A stretch of DNA of 33,759 bases, taken from Legionellaceae bacterium (GTDB lineage: Bacteria > Pseudomonadota > Gammaproteobacteria > Legionellales > Legionellaceae). Below are positions 17,855 through 26,190 of the stretch, in pieces. Below the pieces are notes generated by a model. It was not told the DNA's origin and searched no databases. It worked only from the letters and a program-made list of their open reading frames with translations. The translations under genes and the position numbers were made by a program. Where the stretch lies: contig JARGPO010000021.1 of assembly GCA_029213075.1 (NCBI GenBank), positions 1 through 33,759 of the forward strand, given 5' to 3'. Position 1 is the first letter of the stretch. Each line of letters opens with the position of its first letter.

Positions 17855-18997
17855 CTAACCTGTGGATAACTTTGTTAATAAACTTGTAAATTCTTTTTTT
17901 TCTTCTGCGTAATCAATAATATCATCATCTGTTTCGGGTTTGTTTTTAAACAATCGCATATTAAAGTGACTTTGTTTCTCAATTTGGGTGAGTTTTTTAT
18001 TTTCAATTTCTTCGGGGTTAGGTAGAAGTTCTATTTTATCCGAATCTAATCCAACCCAACTACTAGCAAAATTCTCCACATTAAAGCGATCGTTCGCCCA
18101 ATATAAACAGACTGCAACAAGGCCAGCGATAATGCTAATTATTATAACTGGTAGTGAACTCGTAGAAATTGTGCCGGCAAAAAAAGCTATACTAATTAAG
18201 GTTGCTATTGCCTGACCTGTGAAAAATCCATAACTGAAAAATAACATATCTGTTACTATTGGAAAGACAAGTTTAAGGGCTCTTACATGCGGTTGTTGTA
18301 ATTTATGGATATATTCTTTTTTGATTATGCTTAAGTTTTCTTGTTGTTTAGTCAAGGCCCCAAGTAGTTCTAATAACTCAATTAGTTCGGCTTCATTTGT
18401 TTTATACAGACTAGGATCAACATTTTTTTCATACGCATTACGGATATATTCATTGTGGTTATCTATTTTGTCTTTAACTTCTATTAATAAGACTTTTAGG
18501 AGTTTGTTTTGAGATACTAATAGATCTAAAACGTTATTTGAGTTAAATAATTTAAAGTTAAACCTTTCCGCAATTTTAGGTATATCGAGACCTAGAAAGA
18601 GAGTTATGTATATTATAGCCAGGATGGCTCCAACTAGTATAAAAACCCAATTTTGAATGCCTAAAAATAACGTTAGAATAGCTGCTCCACCGGCGAAACC
18701 ATTGCAAGTACTATATAAAATACCTAGAAAAGCTAAAAATAATATTGTTGCCTTGGCTTTGAAATCAAGATTTTTTTTATCGGTAGTTTTTTTTACTTCA
18801 TAGTGGGTTATTAAATTGTTTAGAAGAGCTAAGCGAAAAGATGCATCTAAGTAGGAAAGATTTGAGATGTTGGTGTCAGTTATTTCTCTATTAAGATAGG
18901 ATGACACATCAGATATTGTACTAATCTTGATGTTTTCTTCTAAATTAATTTTATTTAGTAGCTTCGTTGTCTCATTAGAAAGTAGAATATCACTCAT
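17855..18997 (-). CDS. Unrecognised multi-TM protein with Glu-rich C-terminal block
   Basis: 380 residues, family not recognised. Two hydrophobic clusters, about 83-137 and 243-300, each long enough for two or three TM helices, flank a charged helical segment (about 155-235, coiled-coil-like, EAELIELLELLG). The soluble C-terminus ends EEKKEFTSLLTKLSTG, with Glu365, Glu366 and Glu369 lying 11-15 residues from the end. Such a Glu cluster resembles the E-block of Dot/Icm type IV effectors, but that is inference only. It is separated from parC by about 180 AT-rich bases and diverges from the 281-aa gene at 19145. Confidence 0.7.
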   Translation of the reverse strand: MSDILLSNETTKLLNKINLEENIKISTISDVSSYLNREITDTNISNLSYLDASFRLALLNNLITHYEVKKTTDKKNLDFKAKATILFLAFLGILYSTCNGFAGGAAILTLFLGIQNWVFILVGAILAIIYITLFLGLDIPKIAERFNFKLFNSNNVLDLLVSQNKLLKVLLIEVKDKIDNHNEYIRNAYEKNVDPSLYKTNEAELIELLELLGALTKQQENLSIIKKEYIHKLQQPHVRALKLVFPIVTDMLFFSYGFFTGQAIATLISIAFFAGTISTSSLPVIIISIIAGLVAVCLYWANDRFNVENFASSWVGLDSDKIELLPNPEEIENKKLTQIEKQSHFNMRLFKNKPETDDDIIDYAEEKKEFTSLLTKLSTG

Positions 18998-19144
18998 GAA
19001 AAACTATAAACCTTTGTTGATAATTTATGCCAGAAGATATTTGGCTTAATACTAACATAGAATATAATTTAAGAACAGTCTGGTTCTGGTCTTCGGATTG
19101 AGCCATATTTAAGAAATATAGCAAATAGTGCGCATGATGTTTGT

Positions 19145-19990
19145 TTGTGGTATGATCGCGTTCATAAATTCACCATGATAGATTGTGATATGTTTGATAA
19201 AAATACAGAGCAAACTCCTCCTCAGGAGAAACACGTTTATTTAGATATTAATTTTTTATCAGAACCTCCTTTGGTAATTAAAGCCAATACTGTTTATTGT
19301 TATCAAAGAAAGGACTTAGCCATAGAGTACGCACTGATTTATGATAATTCCTTTAAACATGCTGTTTTACATGATTCTAATAGTAGTTCATCATCTGTTC
19401 GTGATATTTTTAGTTCGCAGAGATTGATGTTGGAAGATATTACAGCCGAGATTGTTGTTCAACGATGTAAACAATCAAATCTTTCTAACACTCAATTACG
19501 AGATTCTAGAAATGCAGTGCTTGATATTGTGGAGAAAGATTTAGGTATTGATGTCCTCTTTGATAAGAGTAAGATCACTCAACCAGAGAAAATGCCATTA
19601 TCTGCTTGTAAGGCCTTTAAGTCTCATCTAGATACAATTTTTAATCCTGACGTGACCCTGACTTCTGATAAAAATAAACATTCCACTCTTGGTTTCTGGT
19701 GCTTAAATCTTTTCCTAGGAGTTGTGATTGCTTTTGCTGCATTGGTTATAGTTTCCCTAACCTTAAATCCAGTTCATCTACCTGTGGCTATAGCGGGACT
19801 TGTTGCAGGGTTACTACCACTGACGGCAAACTTGATTTTAGGATTTAGTATAGCGGCTTTATCAATTGCGACGGTTACAGGACTTGCGTGTTCTTTTTAT
19901 AAATCTAGCAAGGATAAAGTTTCTGATGAGGGCATTGCTTCTTCTATTAAAGAGCAGAGCAATCTTGATGCTGCTACTCCTCATAATTAA
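19145..19990 (+). CDS. Unrecognised protein with C-terminal hydrophobic hairpin (paralogue A)
   Basis: 281 residues, no family recognised. A soluble N-terminal region of about 180 residues is followed by two or three TM segments (about 183-206 and 211-250) and a short polar tail. The TM region, with LTLNPVHLPVAIAGLVAGL and TANLILG, closely matches the protein at 20583 (LTLNPVALPVAIASAVAGL, TNIVLG). The N-terminal halves are not obviously alike. Start is uncertain: ATGs at 19145, 19175 and 19190 all lack a good ribosome binding site. The last 17 bases overlap the convergent trmL. A host-membrane effector is a possibility, unproven. Confidence 0.65.
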   Translation: MWYDRVHKFTMIDCDMFDKNTEQTPPQEKHVYLDINFLSEPPLVIKANTVYCYQRKDLAIEYALIYDNSFKHAVLHDSNSSSSSVRDIFSSQRLMLEDITAEIVVQRCKQSNLSNTQLRDSRNAVLDIVEKDLGIDVLFDKSKITQPEKMPLSACKAFKSHLDTIFNPDVTLTSDKNKHSTLGFWCLNLFLGVVIAFAALVIVSLTLNPVHLPVAIAGLVAGLLPLTANLILGFSIAALSIATVTGLACSFYKSSKDKVSDEGIASSIKEQSNLDAATPHN

Positions 19991-20429
19991 AATCAAGCTG
20001 GCGCCAAGCTTCAAGCAGAATTATTGCGACCGCGTTGGAAAGATTTAAACTCCTACTTCTGGCGAGCATGGGTATACGAATAGCTTGACATTTTTTACGT
20101 ATCTCTTCTGATAAGCCACGAGTTTCCGGGCCAAATAGCAACATATCATCATCTATAAATTGAACGTCACTGTAGTTTTTTTGAGCCTTTGTTGAGCAAG
20201 CAAACATTCTTTTACCCATATTTTTTTCAAAAAAAACTTGGTCGTTTTCGTAGTGGGTGACTTCTGCCCATTCATGATAATCAAGACCAGCACGGCGCAT
20301 TCTTTTATCATCAAGGGTAAATCCGAGTGGGTGAACTAAGTGAAGCGATGCCCCTGTATTGGCGCATAACCGAATAATGTTGCCGGTGTTTGGAGGAATT
20401 TCTGGTTGAAATAAAACAATGTGAAGCAT
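19974..20429 (-). CDS. trmL: tRNA (cytidine(34)-2'-O)-methyltransferase
   Basis: SPOUT-class (knotted) methyltransferase that methylates the 2'-O of the wobble nucleotide of tRNA-Leu isoacceptors, using S-adenosylmethionine. 151 residues, standard TrmL (YibK) size. Signatures: FQPEIPPNTGNIIRLCANTG at the N-terminus, LLFGPETRGLS, and the knot-forming IRIPMLARSRSLNLSNAVAI. It is a lone housekeeping gene between two paralogous accessory genes on the opposite strand, overlapping the first by 17 bases at their 3' ends. Confidence 0.95.
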   Translation of the reverse strand: MLHIVLFQPEIPPNTGNIIRLCANTGASLHLVHPLGFTLDDKRMRRAGLDYHEWAEVTHYENDQVFFEKNMGKRMFACSTKAQKNYSDVQFIDDDMLLFGPETRGLSEEIRKKCQAIRIPMLARSRSLNLSNAVAIILLEAWRQLDFNYEE

Positions 20430-20514
20430 ATCTCTAGCCTTGGTTTAAATTTTTAATATAATAGCATTTGCTGATAATTTTGTCAGAATATTTAACCTCG
20501 CCTTGTTCAATAAT

Positions 20515-20543
20515 TTGACATTAAGAGCTTTTGAGATTACAAT
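20515..20543 (+). promoter_or_regulatory. Predicted sigma-70 promoter for the gene at 20583
   Basis: A perfect -35 TTGACA (20515-20520), a 17-base spacer, and a -10 TACAAT (20538-20543, one mismatch). The expected start of transcription near 20550 leaves a leader of about 33 bases before the ATG at 20583. This is the clearest promoter in the window. Confidence 0.65.
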
Positions 20544-20582
20544 AGCCATCTATTTAGATGTTATTTAGTTGGGATAAATTTA

Positions 20583-21437
20583 ATGTATGAGATTAAAGAA
20601 CCGTTATATGGCGATACTTTTGTTGATATTCATTATGTTGGTAATGATGACGAATTAAAAGGAAAGAATTATTCAGATCTTGCAGAATTTCTTCAATTCA
20701 AATGTTGCATAGATTCTAATAGTTTTTATTCTAATAACAATCTTATAACTCGTGGTTTAGGATTTGAAAACAGAAGACTTCTAAATACAGTTTCTGCCAC
20801 TGCTGGTGGCGAAGAAAAGACATTATTTAGAAATATAGAAAATTTAGAAGATGTTTATAAGAATGGGACCTACGCTATATTTACACTACCAGATCTTGTG
20901 CTTAATGAGCGGGAGGTTGGTGATATGATTGTGGCATTACGGAATATAATCCCTATTGATCTGGACCAAATTGTAATTCAAGGGGAAAGAGAGACAATAT
21001 TTGCTTTTTCAATCGTCAAAACTTTGTATGAATCAAAGGCATCGAAAGATAGGGGTCATAAAGCTCCTCAATCTATAGATAATCAAGATGATTCATCTAA
21101 TCAGTGCTTTATGCTGAATTTATATGAAAATCCAAAGTTTAGAATATTTCTTTTAACGTTGTCGCTCGCGTTTGTTGTTACGGCGGTTTTGTGTATTGTT
21201 GCATTAACACTAAATCCTGTTGCGCTACCTGTAGCTATAGCAAGTGCTGTTGCAGGACTTTCCTCACTTTCTACTAATATAGTTCTTGGTTGTGCAATTG
21301 GGGTTGGCACAGTTGCAACCGTTAGCTCTGGTCTACTGGCACATTCACTTTATAGCAATAAGGATAATGACTCTGAGTTGGGGTTAACTGAAAATAAAGG
21401 TTCAGACTTCCCACCGGGTATGTTATTTGATAGTTAA
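20583..21437 (+). CDS. Unrecognised protein with C-terminal hydrophobic hairpin (paralogue B)
   Basis: 284 residues, no family recognised. A soluble domain of about 185 residues is followed by hydrophobic segments at about 186-210 and 214-255 and a polar, acidic tail. The TM module (ALTLNPVALPVAIASAVAG, NIVLGCAIG, ATVSSGLL) is shared with the gene at 19145, so the two are paralogues at least in that module. The ATG at 20583 sits behind a near-consensus promoter and a weak GGGA. A possible terminator hairpin lies just downstream (21447-21493). Role unknown. Confidence 0.68.
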   Translation: MYEIKEPLYGDTFVDIHYVGNDDELKGKNYSDLAEFLQFKCCIDSNSFYSNNNLITRGLGFENRRLLNTVSATAGGEEKTLFRNIENLEDVYKNGTYAIFTLPDLVLNEREVGDMIVALRNIIPIDLDQIVIQGERETIFAFSIVKTLYESKASKDRGHKAPQSIDNQDDSSNQCFMLNLYENPKFRIFLLTLSLAFVVTAVLCIVALTLNPVALPVAIASAVAGLSSLSTNIVLGCAIGVGTVATVSSGLLAHSLYSNKDNDSELGLTENKGSDFPPGMLFDS

Positions 21438-21446
21438 TACAATTAA

Positions 21447-21493
21447 CTTGCCAATTTTTTAAGTTTATTTAGCTTAAAAATTGAGTTGGCGAG
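21447..21493 (+). terminator. Stem-loop after paralogue B
   Basis: The arms CTTGCCAA...TTTTTTAAG and CTTAAAAA...TTGGCGAG pair over about 16 bases, with a 4-base bulge and a loop of about 9 bases. It starts 10 bases after the stop codon. No T-run follows, so termination is plausible but not canonical. Confidence 0.4.
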
Positions 21494-21537
21494 GGTAAAC
21501 ACATCTATTTTTAAACATTAAAATAGCCCTTTTTGAC

Positions 21538-21738
21538 TTAGAAAAGTTCTTTGTCATCAATATTTACCAAGGCGAAATTACTTATATTTTCATAGCTATC
21601 TCCTCAAATATCAGTTGCAAAATGCTCTTTTGCAACACTAATGGAATTCACAATATACTGAGGTACTTCTAGACACTCTTGGCGCACTACATCCGCAATG
21701 TATTTAAATTAGTTTAAAAGACACATGGCAAACTCCAT
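21538..21738 (-). pseudogene. Degraded minus-strand coding remnant
   Basis: A single frame of 67 codons reads like protein but is broken by TAA at codon 10 and TGA at codon 45 before a final TAA: MEFAMCLLN, then FKYIADVVRQECLEVPQ..., then GDSYENISNFALVNIDDKELF. The segments between stops have normal amino-acid composition. No family recognised. Low confidence, because it rests only on how protein-like the frame reads. Confidence 0.3.
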
Positions 21739-21909
21739 GTTTCCATGCTAAATTTTTAAATAAGCAGTTAGAAATTAGTATTATATTATAAGGATGTAAT
21801 GTATTACTGAAGATGATGGCGCCGTAATTATTATAGATGCAACGATAGATTGTGCACGGCTATTGGCTCCTGAGTTTAAAAAACATGGTTATTTCTGTGC
21901 GCAAGTATA

Positions 21910-22236
21910 TTGCAGGTGAATAGTTACGATATATGTTTGTATGTAAGAAAAGGGGATGTGTTTGATACTACTTGTTGGACTCATTCTCTTTATGCCTATG
22001 CGGTACTAATGAGTAATACAGAAGAAGAATTGGTAGAAGATTACAGGCAATTTAGAGTGGTTGAAAAAGAAGTTTATAACGGTTTGTTTCATGCAGATAA
22101 AAGAGAAGTTGCATCTGAAGACTTAATCACAAAAAACTCAAGCTCTATATTTCTTCTTCGTAATAAGGATAGAGCACCAGAGGTATCTGGTGCCGGTGAC
22201 AATGATACTAATTTTAAACCTAATATTTCGCCTTGA
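21910..22236 (+). CDS. Hypothetical protein, probably the 3' part of a frameshifted gene
   Basis: The 108-residue frame has only weak starts (TTG at 21910, GTG at 21916) and no ribosome binding site. Immediately upstream, another frame is open from 21800 to a TGA at 21917-21919 and reads as protein (EDDGAVIIIDATIDCARLL, then APEFKKHGYFCAQVYC), overlapping the start of this ORF by about 10 bases. The simplest reading is one older gene (about 21800-22236) split by a frameshift. No family recognised. No TM segment or signal peptide. It ends convergent with map. Confidence 0.4.
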   Translation: MQVNSYDICLYVRKGDVFDTTCWTHSLYAYAVLMSNTEEELVEDYRQFRVVEKEVYNGLFHADKREVASEDLITKNSSSIFLLRNKDRAPEVSGAGDNDTNFKPNISP

Positions 22237-22282
22237 TGGGAACTGTATCTCTCGTTGTTCAAAGCATCTATTTTATTAGATA

Positions 22283-23074
22283 TTATTGACTAACAGGAGC
22301 CGTTCCTATTTCTTCTTCTCGAAGAGTTAATATTTCAAAGCCACTTTTAGTTACTAGAAGGGTATGTTCCCATTGGGCTGATAATTTACGATCTTTCGTG
22401 ACAGCGATGCTCCAATCATCTTTAGTAAGATGTTTTACATCGGCTTTTCCTTGATTGATCATAGGTTCAATTGTGAAAGTCATGCCCTCTTCTAATACCA
22501 TTCCCTGACCCGCTTTTCCATAATGCATTACCTGAGGATCCTCATGCATTTTTTGACCAATACCGTGGCCACAATATTCACGAACTACCGTATAATTATT
22601 TTTTTGAGCATGAGATTGGATAGCATGACCAATATCTCCTAATGTTGCTTTAGGTTTTACAATCGCAATACCGGCATATAGGCATTGTTGAGTTACATCT
22701 ACCAGGCGCTTAGCGTGTGCTGGAACATCTCCAACACAAAACATTTTACTGCTATCACCATAATAACCATCATGAATTACAGTGATATCAATATTGATAA
22801 TATCGCCTTTTTTTAAGATTTGTTTTTCTGATGGCATGCCATGACAAATAACGTGGTTTAGAGATGTATTGATAGAATATGGATATCCATATTGGCCTTT
22901 GCTGCCAGGGATTGCTTTTAGAGTATTGCGAATATAATCTTCACAAAATGCATCAAGCTGCATCGTGGTAAGTCCCGGCTTAATGTATTGACTAACAGCA
23001 TCTAATACCCTAGATGTTAGATTACCAGCAATACGCATTTTTTCGATTTGTTCAGCAGATTTTACAAGTGACAT
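22283..23074 (-). CDS. map: Methionine aminopeptidase, type I
   Basis: Removes the initiator methionine from nascent proteins after deformylation; dinuclear metallo-aminopeptidase, cytoplasmic. 263 residues, same as E. coli within one residue. Metal ligands are visible: Asp96 (INIDITV), Asp107 (YYGDSSKMF), His170 (CGHGIGQKMHEDP), Glu203 (FTIEPM) and Glu236 (AQWEHTLLV). No zinc-finger N-terminal extension, so type Ia. Usually found beside rpsB; here it follows a small Kazal-domain gene on the same strand with a 98-base gap. Confidence 0.97.
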   Translation of the reverse strand: MSLVKSAEQIEKMRIAGNLTSRVLDAVSQYIKPGLTTMQLDAFCEDYIRNTLKAIPGSKGQYGYPYSINTSLNHVICHGMPSEKQILKKGDIINIDITVIHDGYYGDSSKMFCVGDVPAHAKRLVDVTQQCLYAGIAIVKPKATLGDIGHAIQSHAQKNNYTVVREYCGHGIGQKMHEDPQVMHYGKAGQGMVLEEGMTFTIEPMINQGKADVKHLTKDDWSIAVTKDRKLSAQWEHTLLVTKSGFEILTLREEEIGTAPVSQ

Positions 23075-23172
23075 ATATATGATCTCATTATACTTTTTTT
23101 AGTAAGCGAAATTCTATCAAAGACTGAGGGCATTTGCCAATTAGTTTTGTCTTGTGATAATTATAGGTATCA

Positions 23173-23379
23173 CTATCTATGACAAGCGCCAGGCTTCGCA
23201 ATTTTAACATCTGCGCAATTAGCCATACATGCATTTCCATAAGTTTTGCCATCTTCTCCACAAACTGGTTCCCATTGTTTGGTACATATGCATTGTAAAT
23301 CTGAATCTGGTTTTGCTTGATTGGCATACAAATTATATGAGAACAACAAAACCATGCTCGCGATAATGACTCTCTTCAT
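23173..23379 (-). CDS. Secreted Kazal-type serine protease inhibitor domain protein
   Basis: 68 residues: signal peptide about 1-19 (KRVIIASMVLLFSYNLYA), then a single Kazal domain with six cysteines at 30, 32, 40, 51, 55 and 66. Spacing from the second to fifth is C-x7-C-x10-C-x3-C, the Kazal pattern, with the diagnostic PVCGEDGKTYGNAC. By alignment with ovomucoid-type inhibitors the P1 residue (second after the second Cys) is Lys34, suggesting inhibition of trypsin-like proteases (inference). ATG at 23379 with GGAAA upstream. Kazal domains are common in animals and occasional in bacteria. Confidence 0.88.
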   Translation of the reverse strand: MKRVIIASMVLLFSYNLYANQAKPDSDLQCICTKQWEPVCGEDGKTYGNACMANCADVKIAKPGACHR

Positions 23380-23460
23380 TGCTAATTTCCTATTGTTTAA
23401 TTTCAGGATGAGCTTCCCCGTTTAATTTATTTCTAGTATGTTATATGCTGGGAGATGAGA

Positions 23461-24492
23461 ATGCAAAAACTTAAAGCTATTTATGCACGAATATTTAAAG
23501 TTTCAAAAAACGAGATAAATCTGCCAATTTATGTGGTTTTTGCCGGTGTGGCCTTGATTGTTTTTCATGTTTTTTCTTATATGATTCCATTTACCAATAA
23601 TGCATTTGTTGCAACTAATGTTATACCTATTGCGGCTGATGTATCTGGGTTTATAAGTGAGATATATGTTAAAAACGGGCAGAAAGTTGAAAAAGATACC
23701 CCGTTATTTAAAGTGTATCAGCCACCATAAGAATTGGCGTACAAATCTGCTAAAGCTAATTATGAACAGGCTATTGAAGAAGTTGGTGTGATTGAAAGAG
23801 AAACTAAAAAGACAAGTGATCTCTTGAGCGCCGCAATTTTCGATTTTGAAAAATCAAAGTTAAAGTTTAAATTAAAAAATAATCCAAGTGTTCGGCAGGC
23901 GGTTCCAAAGTTGGAAATTCGTATTTTAAACTATGAATTACAATCTAGTGAAAAGCAAAAAGATGCGTTAGGCAAGCAAATTAAGATAGAAGACCAAAGG
24001 ATAGTAGAACAGAGAAAGAAGATAGAAGCTCTTAAAGCGATTATGGACAATGCTTTAATTAATTTGGAATTGACAATTGTTAGAGCTCCTTCTGATGGTA
24101 TTGTTGATAATATGTATATATCTCAAGGTACGCCAATACAAATTCATACCCCAGTTTTTTCTTTTATTGACACTTCCAATTGGTGGATTCAAGCAAATTT
24201 TAATGAAACCGATATCCGTCGCATTCGTCCAGGGGATGAAGCTACTATAGTTCTTAGAATGTATTATTTTAATAAAATATTTCGTGGTCGAGTAGTCAAT
24301 ACAGTCTGGGCTGCAGACAGACAAAATACTGTTACAAGAACTCAGCAACAAAAAGTTAGTAATGAAAATGAGTGGTTACTAATTCCACAACGACTGCCAC
24401 TGCAAATTAAAATTCTTAATCCTGATCCTAAATACCCACTCCAACCTGGCGCAAGTGCTTATGTTTATCTCAAAGCTAACACGCACAGTTGA
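23461..24492 (+). pseudogene. HlyD/EmrA-type membrane fusion protein interrupted by an in-frame stop
   Basis: Periplasmic adaptor of a tripartite efflux pump. The ATG at 23461 has GGGAG at a proper distance. An N-terminal TM anchor (about 24-43) is followed by the first lipoyl half (VIPIAADVSGFISEIYVKNG). Codon 90 is TAA (23728-23730) between VYQPP and ELAYKSAKANYEQA; the same frame then continues uninterrupted with a coiled-coil hairpin, the second lipoyl half (LTIVRAPSDGIVDNMYISQG) and a beta-barrel. Full length would be about 343 residues, normal for AaeA/EmrA. One point change would restore it. Translation of the second part from a TTG at 23734 would lack the anchor. Confidence 0.85.
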
Positions 24493-25366
24493 GGAGAGTG
24501 ACCCTTATGGAATCCATAGGATTGATGGATGTAAGGTAGTATACGTTTATTTTATGTTGTCAGTATTTAACGTGTATTTTTATATACCTCATCCGTATTT
24601 TTACTTCTTTTATTTACCTCTGACGGCTATGGCGGCTGAGATTACAGGCAATACTATTGAGAGTAAGTACCAGGGATTTATTTATACTGTTTTGGCAACA
24701 TGCGTACTTGCCTTCTTCTTTAATATGTTTCGCCCATATCCACTGTTTTTTTTGTTTGGCTCCTTTGTCCTAACCGCTTTATTTTATTATATAGCACTAC
24801 GTTATGTGCGGATGCTGCTGCCAATTGTACCTATTTGTTTGGCTCTGGCGATATATTCTCATCTATATCCTTCTATAAGCGCAAATCCTAGAATGATGAT
24901 AGCGAATGTTTTATCAACATTATTTGCGTTAACAATAATTGTTAGTTCATTGTCGTTATTCCCGTTAAGTTATTATTATCGTTCGTGGTTGAGAGCCTTT
25001 GTTTTAATTTTAAAGGAAATACTACAAGCATTGTTGGCTATTAGCAGACAAAAAGATATTAATTCTTCATTAGGACAAGGTCATCTTCAGCATATGGTTG
25101 GTGTTGGAAAAATGTTGCCGCGTAAATTCCCCTGTTATAGTGTTTTAAAGGTAAATTTGTTAATGAATCAGATCTTTTTGAGTTGTTTAGTTGAAAAAAG
25201 TGAAATTAGAAAGCTTGAGACTGAGGATTTGGCTTTATTTATAAAAAATATAGAGTTGTTGATTGAGGCGGTACAAAATGAACAGCAGTGTCGAGTGATT
25301 TTTGATAGAAATAAATCTTTCAATAAAATGATTGGCTCGTGGAATCAGTTATGTTTAAGAGCTTAG
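24455..25366 (+). CDS. FUSC/AaeB-like efflux membrane protein, first half
   Basis: 303 residues. Five or six hydrophobic segments occupy about residues 30-180 (PYFYFFYLPLTAMAAEITGN, then LLPIVPICLALAIYSHLY), followed by a soluble helical C-terminal region. The size and layout match one half of the FUSC (fusaric acid resistance / AaeB) family, whose usual members are a single protein of about 650 residues with two such halves. Start is GTG 24455 or ATG 24461, both inside the end of the HlyD gene; no good ribosome binding site. Its stop overlaps the next gene by 16 bases. Inner membrane; probably exports small molecules with the adaptor and outer-membrane gene. Confidence 0.7.
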   Translation: MLMFISKLTRTVEESDPYGIHRIDGCKVVYVYFMLSVFNVYFYIPHPYFYFFYLPLTAMAAEITGNTIESKYQGFIYTVLATCVLAFFFNMFRPYPLFFLFGSFVLTALFYYIALRYVRMLLPIVPICLALAIYSHLYPSISANPRMMIANVLSTLFALTIIVSSLSLFPLSYYYRSWLRAFVLILKEILQALLAISRQKDINSSLGQGHLQHMVGVGKMLPRKFPCYSVLKVNLLMNQIFLSCLVEKSEIRKLETEDLALFIKNIELLIEAVQNEQQCRVIFDRNKSFNKMIGSWNQLCLRA

Positions 25367-26190
25367 ATTATAGAACTGTACGTGCCCTACAGATATGCGT
25401 GGTTTTTATTGCTACTTTGGCATTACAAAGGGCTCTGAATTTTTCTCATGCTGGATGGATTGGTTTCGCTGTTATGATGATCTATGCAGGCTTTGATTCA
25501 GGGGCTAGCTTATATCGAACAAAACACCGTTTTTGGGGGGCGATGTTTGGACTTTTTCTATCTTATTTTTTATTCATATTTATCCTTTTTAATGATGATT
25601 TAATCTGGGTAATTATACCAATCATTCTATTTTTAGCATATTTTACGGTAAGCAAATACTACGTTGCACCAACGACATTCACGGTTACGATGACGGGTTT
25701 AGGGAGTGATTACTATCAATCAAATTCATTTTCAATTGATCAGTTTTTCTTTGATTATGGAGAGGCTACAACTATTGCATTTTGTTTGTGTGTCTTTTTT
25801 GAGTATTTCATCTTTAGGAAAAATAATTTAACAGGTAAGTTTTATCAAGAATTTAAACAATTGCTTATTAACCAACTACAAATACTTCTAGATATCGTTC
25901 GAGAAGAAAATGTGAGGCATAGTCGCTATTTAAAAGCTAGTGCTGAATTTAGAAGTAATCTTATAAAATTTGAAAGCTTTTTAAAGACTGCGAAACATAA
26001 TTATAGTGGCAATGAACATATCTATAATGATGTGGATGATTTTAATCAGACTATTGAACGGGTGTTTTATAACATACGACAATTGTTTGTCTTAGGTTCT
26101 TCTGAGTATGAAAATTTAGCATTGGATGCGCAGTTGTGTCTTAATAATTTATGTAATAAGAACCTGGAATCTAAATCAGATGAAGAATAA
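25351..26190 (+). CDS. FUSC-family efflux membrane protein, second half
   Basis: 279 residues from the ATG at 25351 (a GTG at 25339 would add four). N-terminal FUSC-type TM block (about 10-160) with RTVRALQICVVFIATLALQR, GWIGFAVMMIYAGFDSGASL and YRTKHRFWGAMFG, a pattern usual for FUSC_2 domains. A soluble, charged helical C-terminus follows. With the upstream gene it would make the two halves of an AaeB/YccS-like protein encoded separately. It overlaps the upstream gene by 16 bases and the outer-membrane gene by 11. The two halves probably assemble in the inner membrane (inference). Confidence 0.75.
   Translation: MFKSLDYRTVRALQICVVFIATLALQRALNFSHAGWIGFAVMMIYAGFDSGASLYRTKHRFWGAMFGLFLSYFLFIFILFNDDLIWVIIPIILFLAYFTVSKYYVAPTTFTVTMTGLGSDYYQSNSFSIDQFFFDYGEATTIAFCLCVFFEYFIFRKNNLTGKFYQEFKQLLINQLQILLDIVREENVRHSRYLKASAEFRSNLIKFESFLKTAKHNYSGNEHIYNDVDDFNQTIERVFYNIRQLFVLGSSEYENLALDAQLCLNNLCNKNLESKSDEE

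Noticed and set aside
23088-23327. 79-aa minus-strand ORF overlapping the Kazal gene
   Set aside because: The Kazal frame has a signal peptide, a full Cys pattern and a start with a ribosome binding site; this frame has none.
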